From: CAZHVS01 sp964536015
GTDB lineage: Bacteria > Bacteroidota > Ignavibacteria > Ignavibacteriales > Ignavibacteriaceae
NCBI GenBank assembly: GCA_964536015.1
Contig: CAZHVS010000017.1
Coordinates: 1-58,386, forward strand
Direction of reading: 5' to 3'
Length of the DNA stretch: 58,386 nucleotides
Part shown: positions 18,098 to 26,215 of the stretch, in pieces
How the letters are laid out: each line of letters begins with the position of its first letter
How positions within the stretch are numbered: position 1 is the first letter of the stretch
Notes under the pieces: generated by a model
Databases searched by the model: none
The model's input: only the letters and a program-made list of their open reading frames with translations
Told to the model about the DNA's origin: nothing
Program-made: the position numbers and the translations under genes

Positions 18098-18871
18098 ATG
18101 AAACAATCTGTTTTTATAGTTTCACTAACTTTAATTGCGCTTGCAGTTTCAATATTAATTTTTATTTTTATTTTCGGAAACCCTGCTAACTTCAAAGATG
18201 GAGTTGGTCGAGAAGTTCCCCTTAATTTGATGGGGATGGTTTATACCGGGGGACCTCTTGTATCGTTATTAATTGCTTTATCAATTATGGATTTTGCAAT
18301 AATTATTGAACGGGCAATTTCTCTTAAAAAAGCAGGCGGGAAAAAATCAGCTTCTGTATTCTTGAAGAAAGTTCTTGAATTAATCCGAAAGGATGAAATA
18401 GAGAACGCTATAAGTGCCTGTAAAGAACAAAAAGGTGCTATTGCAAATATTCTTCTAGCAACATTAACAAGGCATAAAGAACTTAAAGAAGACGATAAAA
18501 ATCAGGATGAAGAAAAAAAATTGACTGAAATTCAGAGAGCAACTGAAGAAGCTACTATGCTTGAAACTCCTCTTCTTGAAAAGAATTTGATTGCTCTTTC
18601 TACTATTGCATCTATTGCTACAATGGTGGGATTGTTAGGCACAACCTTAGGTATGATCAGGGCATTTTCTGCTATGGCAAGAGCAGGAGCACCAGATGCT
18701 ATTCAATTAGCTACGGGTATATCTGAAGCATTAATTAATACCGCAGGTGGTTTATTTGTTGCGATACTTGGAATTGTTGCTTACAATGTATTCGTAAATA
18801 ATGTTGATAATTTTACTTATATGGTTGATGAAACGTCATATAATGTTATTCAAATCATTAGAAGCAAGTGA
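18098..18871 (+). CDS. exbB: ExbB/TolQ/MotA-family proton channel protein
   Basis: 257 residues with three transmembrane regions: about 7-26, 52-72, and paired helices after about residue 165. The conserved core reads VGLLGTTLGMIRAF, then GISEALINTAGGL and AILGIVAYN, the hallmark proton-channel stretch of ExbB/TolQ. It forms the ring that couples the proton-motive force to a TonB/TolA-type partner through ExbD. AAGGAG at 18082-18087 is the ribosome-binding site. Two ExbD genes follow and the TonB-like DUF4159 gene precedes it, so the whole motor is encoded together. The cytoplasmic domain between helices 1 and 2 is of normal size, with a charged insertion (KEDDKNQDEEKK) near residue 130. Confidence 0.92.
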   Translation: MKQSVFIVSLTLIALAVSILIFIFIFGNPANFKDGVGREVPLNLMGMVYTGGPLVSLLIALSIMDFAIIIERAISLKKAGGKKSASVFLKKVLELIRKDEIENAISACKEQKGAIANILLATLTRHKELKEDDKNQDEEKKLTEIQRATEEATMLETPLLEKNLIALSTIASIATMVGLLGTTLGMIRAFSAMARAGAPDAIQLATGISEALINTAGGLFVAILGIVAYNVFVNNVDNFTYMVDETSYNVIQIIRSK

Positions 18872-18879
18872 GGTATTAA

Positions 18880-19362
18880 TTGCCAAAAGTAAAAAAACGT
18901 CGCGTTGCTATAAGAATTGACATGACTCCAATGGTGGACGTGGCTTTTTTGCTGCTGACTTTTTTCATGTTAACGACACAATTCAAACCCGTTGAAGAAG
19001 TTGAAGTTATGTTGCCTGAATCTAATTCTCAGGATAAACTTCCTGAATCGAATGTTATGAATATTACAGTGGATAAAAAAGGAAGACTCTTTCTTGGATT
19101 TGATTCTCAAATTATGATGTCACAAATTTTTGGAGAAGAGTTCAGAACAAAAATTTCATCACAGATTAATATTGAAGTCCTTCCGCAATATATTGCACAG
19201 GCAAGAATTGCCAACCCAAAATTAAAGACGGTTATTAAAGCTGATATGGATGCAGAATACGGAATTATTAATGATGTAATGCAGGTTCTTCAAGAGAACC
19301 AGATATCTAAATTTGCAATGGTTACAAATCTTGAGGACATAAAGAAAGAAGGAAAGAAGTAA
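18880..19362 (+). CDS. exbD: ExbD/TolR-family protein (first copy)
   Basis: 160 residues: a short basic N-terminus (PKVKKRRVA), one transmembrane helix starting IDMTPMVDVAFLLL, then a periplasmic domain. The channel aspartate is D20. The start is TTG 18880, eight bases after the ExbB stop. The periplasmic domain ends in the typical QVLQENQISKFAMVT strand. It pairs with ExbB to form the proton-driven motor. The copy directly downstream shares an identical transmembrane sequence but a different periplasmic domain. Confidence 0.92.
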   Translation: MPKVKKRRVAIRIDMTPMVDVAFLLLTFFMLTTQFKPVEEVEVMLPESNSQDKLPESNVMNITVDKKGRLFLGFDSQIMMSQIFGEEFRTKISSQINIEVLPQYIAQARIANPKLKTVIKADMDAEYGIINDVMQVLQENQISKFAMVTNLEDIKKEGKK

Positions 19363-19868
19363 TGGCTGGCGGTGATGTAGGCGGCGGCGAAGATAAAAAA
19401 CACGGTAAGCAGAAAAAAGGACGCAAACCGAAAAGAAGAATGGGAGTTCGAATTGATATGACTCCTATGGTTGATGTCGCTTTTTTACTTTTAACATTTT
19501 TTATGTTAACCACAGTATTTCGTAAACCGCAAACGCTTGAAATAACACTCCCTCCAAGCAGCACAAAAGCTGAAATCCAGGAATCAAGTCTGCTTAATAT
19601 AAAAGTAGATGAAAACCTTGATCTTTATTGGGGAACAGGACTTGCAATCCCTAAAAAAGTTGACTGGACAACATTGAAAAAACTTATCAAGCAGCAGGCT
19701 CAGGAAAATGATAAAGTTGTTATTCTTGTTAAACTTGATAGAAAAGCTAAGTATCATATGATGATTGATATAATTGATGAATTGAATCTTGCAAAACTAA
19801 CAAGATATTCAATTGCAACGCTTAGCGATGTTGAAAAAGAAGAATTGAAAAAGGCTGTTGTATTTTAG
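19362..19868 (+). CDS. exbD: ExbD/TolR-family protein (second copy)
   Basis: 168 residues with a longer Gly/Lys-rich cytoplasmic tail (residues 1-28) than its neighbour, then the same transmembrane stretch beginning IDMTPMVDVA with the channel aspartate at D38. The periplasmic domain includes VVILVKLDRKAKYHMMIDIIDEL. The ATG overlaps the first ExbD stop by one base. Tandem ExbD genes after one ExbB are common in FCB bacteria, probably forming mixed ExbD dimers. Confidence 0.92.
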   Translation: MAGGDVGGGEDKKHGKQKKGRKPKRRMGVRIDMTPMVDVAFLLLTFFMLTTVFRKPQTLEITLPPSSTKAEIQESSLLNIKVDENLDLYWGTGLAIPKKVDWTTLKKLIKQQAQENDKVVILVKLDRKAKYHMMIDIIDELNLAKLTRYSIATLSDVEKEELKKAVVF

Positions 19869-19888
19869 ATGAGAAATTAATTAGTAAA

Positions 19889-20749
19889 ATGAAAAAGTTT
19901 TTTAATTTATTTTTTGTCATTGTTCTTTTAATTACTGGTATAAACTGTTCTGAAAAAAGTGAATCTCCTACAAAAGGAAGATTAAAAGTATTTGCTGATG
20001 AATCTGTTTTTAATTGTGTTAAAAAAAATGCTGACAGTTTTATGCAGCTTTATACAGATTCGTATATTGAAGTAGTTCCAGTTACATCAAGAGAAGCGAT
20101 TGTTAATATATTGAATAACGAAGCTAAACTTGTAATCTGTGCAAGAGATTTTAACAAAGAAGAGAATGATTACATTAGCAACAACAAACTTGAAATTAGG
20201 AAAATGAAGTTTTGTTATGATGGCATCGCCATAATTACTTCTTTTGAAAATCCTTTGAAAGAGATTGATACTAAAGAAATCGGTTTTATTTTAAATGGAA
20301 TTGATAAAAAATATCGTCCATTAATTCCCGGAAAAAATTCAGGTGTATATGAATTTCTGAGTAATCAATTTTCTGATGGTAAAGAATTCTCTGATGTGGA
20401 AATTGCATATAACGAAAAAGAAATTGTAGAGCAAATTCGATCATCTAAAAATAAAATTGGATTTATTGGATATAATAATTTGAATGATTCTTCCGGTGTT
20501 AATATTCTGAACGTCGGAGAAATGAAATTACAGGATTCGACAATTAATTACTTTGAACCTCATCCCGGATATTTTATTAAAAATATTTATCCTTTAAGCA
20601 GGATGGTTTATATTTTCTTAAATGAAATCAAACAAGGAATTGCATCAGGATTTGCAACGTTTTTAACAGGAAATGAAGGACAAAAAATTGTTCTTGAAGA
20701 AAAACTTGGACCTGCTGCAGTGCCGGTTAAATTAATTCCTTACAGATAA
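19889..20749 (+). CDS. PstS-like phosphate-binding-type substrate-binding protein
   Basis: 286 residues with a signal sequence ending in a Cys (LLITGINCSEKS). This is a weak lipobox, so lipoprotein processing is likely but not certain. The rest resembles the periplasmic phosphate-binding (PstS/PBP-like 2) superfamily: RLKVFADESVFN at the start, ICARDFNKEE, IAIITSFENPL, PGKNSGVYEFL as the ligand-binding serine loop, IGFIGYNNL, and a C-terminal FATFLTGNEGQKIV that matches the PstS ending closely. No PstCAB genes are nearby. It sits within the ExbB-DUF4159 run, so it may be a ligand sensor or a non-transport binding protein for that system. Confidence 0.75.
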   Translation: MKKFFNLFFVIVLLITGINCSEKSESPTKGRLKVFADESVFNCVKKNADSFMQLYTDSYIEVVPVTSREAIVNILNNEAKLVICARDFNKEENDYISNNKLEIRKMKFCYDGIAIITSFENPLKEIDTKEIGFILNGIDKKYRPLIPGKNSGVYEFLSNQFSDGKEFSDVEIAYNEKEIVEQIRSSKNKIGFIGYNNLNDSSGVNILNVGEMKLQDSTINYFEPHPGYFIKNIYPLSRMVYIFLNEIKQGIASGFATFLTGNEGQKIVLEEKLGPAAVPVKLIPYR

Positions 20750-20775
20750 AATTTTGAAAATAAAAAAGATATAGA

Positions 20776-22224
20776 ATGAAAAAAATAATAATCGCTTTTA
20801 TTGCATCGTTAACATTGATTGGATGTAATTCAATTTATAAGTATGTTTTTCTTCCACCCGAAAGAATTGAATACACTTTAATTGCTGATAAAAATGCTAT
20901 GGCCAATCTATCTGCTACGGACACTTCTTATTATTTTAGTGAAGATGGATTGGTAGTTGGTTATAATGCTAAGAATTGGAAAATTGAAATAAGGTATATG
21001 ACTGATTACCAATTGAATACTTTTGAATTTCCTGAAGAATCAAAGTCCGGTGAATTTTCTGGTAACCCATATACTTTTGGCAATTGGATAGACCCAAAAC
21101 TTGGATATACACCCAGACGATTTACAGTTTTTAAAGTATCGGTATATAATTACACCAATTCAAAGATAAATTATGACCCTGAATTATCATTACTGACAAC
21201 AGATCGCGGTGATAATCTTCATGCTTATGGCAGAGAACAAAAATCAGCAAAATACGCGAGCCTTGAAGAATACTACAAAAAACGTAAAGGCTCAAGCGGA
21301 GTTGATGAAGATATTTTTGAGACAAGAATGGGCATAGTAAGAAATACAATGTTTCATCCGGGCAAACCTATATATAAAGGGGATAGCCGTGATGGTTTAA
21401 TTGTGTTTGATCCGATTGTTGATGAGATTGAAAATATTAAAATTAATGTTAACAAATTTGTTCTGGGTTATGATGAGAATAATGAACCAAGCGATTTTTG
21501 TGATCTCGTTTTCTTTTTCAAACAGGTTCCGCTTGATAGAAAAGCACTTGATAAGCAGCTCCCAAAGCAAACCGATTCAATTTCAGTTGTGAATTTTGCA
21601 CAGATTCAATACAATGCTCAACCAGGTCCAATGAGATATGAACAGCCATGGAATCCATTACCGCAAAGTATTCCTAATTTAATTGAATATGCACAGAAGA
21701 ATCTAAATTTGAAAACTAAATTTGTTCAGAGCACTTTTGATGATCCGGAAGTCAAACAAGCAAAGATTGCATTCCTGTTTGGAGGCGGAGTTGTTCCCGA
21801 ATTTACAAATTCAATGATCAAATCTTGTGCTGATTATCTGTCGTCAGGTGGATTTTTATACATCGACAATGGCTATTTTAAATCAGAATATCCTTACAAC
21901 CAAAATATGGAAAACTTTTTAAAGGAAGTTCAAAAACAACTTTCAGGAAAAGCTGAAATTAAATCAATCAGTTTTGAACATAAAATATTTTCAGCTTACA
22001 CAAAGTTTACACAACTTCCGCAAGGGCAGGATGATATTACTGCTAATTATGAAAAATATAATTACATCAAAGGATTATTCTGGGAAGGCAAACTAATTGC
22101 AGTAATTTCCAATAAAGGGTATCCGGTGTACTGGTCAGGTGGTCAACCTTCAATTGATAATCAGAAACAACTGGATTTTGGTTTGAATCTTGTTTCCTAT
22201 TCACTTAAAAAATCAGAAAAATAA
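20776..22224 (+). CDS. DUF4159 lipoprotein
   Basis: 482 residues with a good lipobox (LTLIGCNS, Cys 17). The N-terminal half (about 30-265) is a beta-rich domain I do not recognise. It includes RFTVFKVSVYNYTNSK and a late LVFFFKQVP, resembling an immunoglobulin-like fold. The C-terminal half (about 290-480) is DUF4159: GGFLYIDNGYF, YIKGLFWEGKLIAVISNKGY, then KQLDFGLNLVSYS, aligning well with the same elements of the TonB-like DUF4159 protein three genes upstream. Predicted to be anchored to the outer or inner membrane and exposed to the periplasm. It abuts the next gene (stop TAA directly followed by ATG). Confidence 0.8.
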   Translation: MKKIIIAFIASLTLIGCNSIYKYVFLPPERIEYTLIADKNAMANLSATDTSYYFSEDGLVVGYNAKNWKIEIRYMTDYQLNTFEFPEESKSGEFSGNPYTFGNWIDPKLGYTPRRFTVFKVSVYNYTNSKINYDPELSLLTTDRGDNLHAYGREQKSAKYASLEEYYKKRKGSSGVDEDIFETRMGIVRNTMFHPGKPIYKGDSRDGLIVFDPIVDEIENIKINVNKFVLGYDENNEPSDFCDLVFFFKQVPLDRKALDKQLPKQTDSISVVNFAQIQYNAQPGPMRYEQPWNPLPQSIPNLIEYAQKNLNLKTKFVQSTFDDPEVKQAKIAFLFGGGVVPEFTNSMIKSCADYLSSGGFLYIDNGYFKSEYPYNQNMENFLKEVQKQLSGKAEIKSISFEHKIFSAYTKFTQLPQGQDDITANYEKYNYIKGLFWEGKLIAVISNKGYPVYWSGGQPSIDNQKQLDFGLNLVSYSLKKSEK

Positions 22225-22857
22225 ATGAGTACTGGAATGAAAACAATTTTTTATTTTTTAATATTTATAAATTTTGCAGCATTTTGTTCATCACCAGATG
22301 ATTTGCTAAACAAAAATCAAAAAGAGAAGAATAAATTGCAGCTTCTGTCTGAGGCAAAAGAAAATGCTATGCCATTGCCTGGATTTATTGACTTAAATTC
22401 AAGACGTACAAAATCTATTATTTTCTCAACGCTGATTCCGGGTTCAGGGCAGACTTATCTTGGTGATAGCTGGAAAGGTGCTGCAATAACTCTTGCCTTT
22501 TTTGGCTCGGCTTTAACTGCAGTATTAAATTATAATAATTTTATAGCAAGAGAAGACAGGATAAAAACCCTTACAGATTCTTACAAGCTGTCTGCAAATT
22601 ATTATGAAGCTGAATCATACTACCAGGAAATACTGAAAGAAAAATCAGCAAGAGATTTAAATACTACAAGAAGAAAAATATTTACTATTGCTGCAGCAGC
22701 AATCTGGGCTTACAACATTGTCGATATTATTTTCTTTACTGATGATGTAGGAGAAAATAAAATTGTACTGAAAAATAATACTGATGGAAAAATCGGTTTA
22801 TCGTTTGAAAGTGTAAATGATTATAATTCTTTAGCATTAAAAATAAATCTACCATAA
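22225..22857 (+). CDS. DUF5683 membrane protein
   Basis: 210 residues with an N-terminal signal/anchor (MKTIFYFLIFINFAAF, possible start at Met5). The core is typical of DUF5683: SLIPGSGQTYLG-type segment (here STLIPGSGQTYLGDSWKGA), a hydrophobic helix AITLAFFGSALTAVL, a central helical pair and a last segment (IFTIAAAAIWAYNIVDIIFF). These proteins are envelope-associated and often neighbour secretion or envelope genes in Bacteroidota; no function is defined. The ATG follows the DUF4159 stop without a gap, so it is co-translated with it. Confidence 0.75.
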   Translation: MSTGMKTIFYFLIFINFAAFCSSPDDLLNKNQKEKNKLQLLSEAKENAMPLPGFIDLNSRRTKSIIFSTLIPGSGQTYLGDSWKGAAITLAFFGSALTAVLNYNNFIAREDRIKTLTDSYKLSANYYEAESYYQEILKEKSARDLNTTRRKIFTIAAAAIWAYNIVDIIFFTDDVGENKIVLKNNTDGKIGLSFESVNDYNSLALKINLP

Positions 22858-22866
22858 AATCTGAAG

Positions 22867-23298
22867 TTGAATATGAGAATGAAAATATTTTTTATCTGTT
22901 TTATTATAGTCTTAGGATTGATTTCGGGATGTAAATCTCCTAATGATATCGTTTCTCCAATGCATTATGATCGTGTACCCAGACCCACTTGGAACACAAA
23001 TTTTACAGCGGATACATCTGCAACCGGTAAATTAAGAATTTATCTCAGCTGGAACGTATCTTCATTAAAGAATATAAAGAATTTTGATTTGTACAGAACA
23101 ACAGATTCGACAGCAAGTTTATCAAAATACAGCCAGGTTGGTTCTTCAACCACAACATCCATCATTGATTCTTTCAGCGTATCATTAAAAGATACTATGA
23201 ATTTTTATTACTATTTAATTCCAAATGGTAATGATAGATTCATTGGTCAGTATTCAGATGTATTAAAAGTAATAGTAATTAAAAATAAACTTTTGTAG
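22867..23298 (+). CDS. Small lipoprotein, fibronectin-III-like
   Basis: 143 residues. The signal peptide ends in a clear lipobox (GLISGCKS). The mature part has beta strands with LSWNVSSLKNIKNFDLYRTT (20 residues), the usual opening of a fibronectin type III domain, then a Tyr-rich strand FYYYLIPNG. The start is TTG 22867, with ATG 22873 equally possible. No specific function is recognised. It is probably the last gene of the envelope operon; 64 bases follow before the T9SS cargo gene. Confidence 0.65.
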   Translation: MNMRMKIFFICFIIVLGLISGCKSPNDIVSPMHYDRVPRPTWNTNFTADTSATGKLRIYLSWNVSSLKNIKNFDLYRTTDSTASLSKYSQVGSSTTTSIIDSFSVSLKDTMNFYYYLIPNGNDRFIGQYSDVLKVIVIKNKLL

Positions 23299-23362
23299 AA
23301 ATAAAATTTTAATTAGTTTTTGATAGTAATAAAAAATAATTAATCTTTTCCGAGGAGTAAAA

Positions 23363-26122
23363 ATGAAAAAAATCTACTTTCTTTTTCTTGTGCTTTTCCT
23401 TGTTTGTTTTAAGACAATGCAGGCACAACAAATTCTTGATAGTGCTAATGTTATCTATCAGGATAATGCAATTGGACCTTCTGGTGTAGGTAGTTTAGTA
23501 AACACACCACACTATGTTGAATATCCTACATTTGCAAATCCAAATGATCCAGTGTACTGGTGGTGGACGAATACTTCCAATATAGTTTATTTTGGCGGTA
23601 ACCATAGAAGATTAAGCCAGTATGGTTCTGGAAATAATATAGGTGGTCGTGCAGAATTTTTTATTAATGTACCAGTGTCTGATTATTATATGGTTTACCA
23701 TAATATGTATTCAGGTAATTCTTCCACAAATGCGTATGTTAAATTCTGGCGTTTTGGAGAAGGACTTGCTGCTGATAGTTTGAGATACAATATGTTATTA
23801 AACAATTCTCCTGAGAACAGAGCCACCTGGTATCCTTTAGGAATTATTCAATTATTCGCTGCAGATAGTTCTCTTAAAGTTGAGATGGGACTTGATTCTC
23901 TCTCTTCAAATACTTTAAGATGCGATGCAATTGCTCTAGTACGTAGTTCTCAAACAGGTGCTGATATTGAATTTGGTTCAAGAAGATTTTCAAGAATTGA
24001 CGTTTCAGGAACTGGTGATACTACTTTGAATGAAAGTTTCTATAGAGATAGAGCACCAATGGCTTTTCCTGAAACAACATTTAAATGGGGATTCAGTACG
24101 TCAAAACAATTGCCTGTTTATAATTTAGGAAGTGCAAATTTAGTTATCTCTGGTTTCCAGACTCAGACAAACAGATTTTATGTTTCTACTCCTACTCCGA
24201 TAACAATCCCCCCAGGTGGTAAAACAAACATAACTATTGTCTTTGCTCCAAAAGGAGAAGAAGTAACATATGATACTTTAACTATTTTAAGTAATGATGC
24301 ACTTGAACCTGCAGCAACTATGCCATTGCAAGGACAAGGAATTAATTATAATTTTATTCTTAACGGAAGTTTAACTGGCGGTGAACCTCACTGGAATGTT
24401 CCAGCACCAGGTGGAATTTTTGAATTGATTGGTGCAAGCGGATGGGCAAATTCTACTCCTTCACCATGGCCTTATCCAATTACTGGTGGCAATATTAATA
24501 GTGTTGTTAATACAGGTTCAAGTAACGAGATTGCTGCTGTTTACAGATTTAATATTATTGATTCATTGTACGGTTTGTACATTATGGAATATGGTGGACC
24601 AGTTGGTTCCTCTAATGCTGCTCAACAGGTTCAATGTGATGTTATTACTCCATTTTATACTAACCCAAATCCTGCTCTTGGTGATACCCAACGAGTAATC
24701 TTTAATTCAAGAATTCTTACCAACTGGGGAAGAATTGGTGGTACTTACGTTTTTGAATTAAATGGCGGTGGACAAACAGTTGTTCGATATACTAATCCAA
24801 GCCAGGGCGGTTCAGAACTGTTAAGAGCTGATTTATTAAGAGTCAGATTATTACCAATAGCTCCAACAATTAGTACAAGTTTGGACCCTCAGCGCAATTT
24901 ATCCTGGGCTGAAGTTTCTATCTATGATTCAATTCGTCAAATGGAAGCTAACTTCCAGAAGAATGTTATTATTGGTTCCAATGGAGAAACTCCTTTAAGG
25001 ATAGATACAATGTATCTCAAACAAGGAACTCATTTTCAATTAGTCAATTTACCAACTTTCCCAAAAACTTTACCAGCAGTTGATGGTCAATATAATTTAT
25101 TAATAAATTTCTTGCCTGAAGAAATTATGACTTATCGTGATACACTAGTTATAAGATCGAATGATCCTGATGATAGTACAATTACGGTTAGATTTTCTGG
25201 AAATGGCAAAGGAACAGGAATTACAGCCGATGATGCTGATGTATCAACCTGGATTTTCCCAAGTCAAATTCAGAACTGGACAGGGACTCCAGATCCTCAG
25301 AATATGGATAAATGGTATAGAGTAACTGGTAGTGGAGTTAATAACACAAGATTATTCCATTACATTTATTTTAATGCAACCGGTGGACCTGAAAAAGTAG
25401 AATGGTATCCAAACTTCCCGCTTAAACCTGGATTTACCACTAATACTGTTGATAGTTTTGATGTTTATATCCAATCTGCACCTGGTTCTGGAATCAGTAC
25501 TCCAAGAGCTGTTTACTATATCAATCATGTTGGACCTAAAGGAAGAGATACGGTTATTATTAATCAAAATTCAACATCTTTAGGAGGACAAGTACCTTCT
25601 TCAGGACAAGTTTACGCAGGTAGATATTTATTCTTAAGAGGCGGACAGGATTATCATGGTGGCGGAACAATTTTCGGTTCAATTGAATTGATAAATGATA
25701 CTGCCAGAGTAAGTGCATACTATCAGGATAGTTCAGTTAATTTTGCAAGAAGAGATTCTTTCGTGATTCGTGCAGACGCTATTATTCTTAAACAAGCTGG
25801 TGCGCCTATTACTGGGATTATTGTAGAACCTTCTGAAGTTCCGACTTCATATTCTTTAAGTCAGAATTATCCGAATCCATTTAACCCAACTACTCAAATC
25901 AGGTTCTCAATTCCTAACGATAGCAAAGTTGAATTAAAAATATTCGATATTCTCGGTAGAGAAGTTGCAACTCTCGTTAAAGGGGATTTCAAAGCCGGTT
26001 ATTATACGTTTGAATGGAATGGAAAGAATGATTACGGACAACGTGTGACATCAGGTATTTACATTTACCGCATTGTTGCAGGTAAATTCGTTCAGACAAA
26101 GAAAATGATGATGTTAAAGTAA
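23363..26122 (+). CDS. Secreted T9SS cargo protein, golvesin-like plus choice-of-anchor D domains (copy 1)
   Basis: 919 residues. A signal peptide (MKKIYFLFLVLFLVCFKTMQAQ) comes first. A golvesin/xanthan-lyase-like carbohydrate-binding domain spans about 22-200 (ILDSANVIYQDN, YMVYHNMYSGN, RCDAIALVRS). A choice-of-anchor D immunoglobulin-like domain follows (ITIPPGGKTNITIVFAPKGEE). Further beta domains lead to a T9SS type A sorting domain from about 835 (SLSQNYPNPFNPTTQIRFSI, DILGREVATL, YIYRIVAGKFVQTKKM). GAGGAG at 23352-23357 is a good ribosome-binding site. It is exported via SprA-type T9SS and probably binds surface polysaccharide; no catalytic residues are recognised. It is paralogous to the next gene. 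Confidence 0.85.
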   Translation: MKKIYFLFLVLFLVCFKTMQAQQILDSANVIYQDNAIGPSGVGSLVNTPHYVEYPTFANPNDPVYWWWTNTSNIVYFGGNHRRLSQYGSGNNIGGRAEFFINVPVSDYYMVYHNMYSGNSSTNAYVKFWRFGEGLAADSLRYNMLLNNSPENRATWYPLGIIQLFAADSSLKVEMGLDSLSSNTLRCDAIALVRSSQTGADIEFGSRRFSRIDVSGTGDTTLNESFYRDRAPMAFPETTFKWGFSTSKQLPVYNLGSANLVISGFQTQTNRFYVSTPTPITIPPGGKTNITIVFAPKGEEVTYDTLTILSNDALEPAATMPLQGQGINYNFILNGSLTGGEPHWNVPAPGGIFELIGASGWANSTPSPWPYPITGGNINSVVNTGSSNEIAAVYRFNIIDSLYGLYIMEYGGPVGSSNAAQQVQCDVITPFYTNPNPALGDTQRVIFNSRILTNWGRIGGTYVFELNGGGQTVVRYTNPSQGGSELLRADLLRVRLLPIAPTISTSLDPQRNLSWAEVSIYDSIRQMEANFQKNVIIGSNGETPLRIDTMYLKQGTHFQLVNLPTFPKTLPAVDGQYNLLINFLPEEIMTYRDTLVIRSNDPDDSTITVRFSGNGKGTGITADDADVSTWIFPSQIQNWTGTPDPQNMDKWYRVTGSGVNNTRLFHYIYFNATGGPEKVEWYPNFPLKPGFTTNTVDSFDVYIQSAPGSGISTPRAVYYINHVGPKGRDTVIINQNSTSLGGQVPSSGQVYAGRYLFLRGGQDYHGGGTIFGSIELINDTARVSAYYQDSSVNFARRDSFVIRADAIILKQAGAPITGIIVEPSEVPTSYSLSQNYPNPFNPTTQIRFSIPNDSKVELKIFDILGREVATLVKGDFKAGYYTFEWNGKNDYGQRVTSGIYIYRIVAGKFVQTKKMMMLK

Positions 26123-26156
26123 ATTTAATGTATCATTATTAATTATATTAAAATTG

Positions 26157-26190
26157 AATGCCATCTTAGAAAGGATGGCATTTTCTTTTT
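26157..26190 (+). terminator. Rho-independent terminator after cargo copy 1
   Basis: Stem AATGCCATC/GATGGCATT with an eight-base loop, followed by a T-rich run ending at 26190. It lies between the two paralogous cargo genes, so they have separate transcripts or partial read-through. Confidence 0.8.
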
Positions 26191-26215
26191 AACACTTTAT
26201 AAAGGAACCACAGTT

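Noticed and set aside
23299..23362. TTTG (23319-23322) followed by TAATCTTT at 23341 as a promoter for the first cargo gene
   Set aside because: TAATCTTT does not fit the TAnnTTTG element and would place the transcript start inside the GAGGAG ribosome-binding site.
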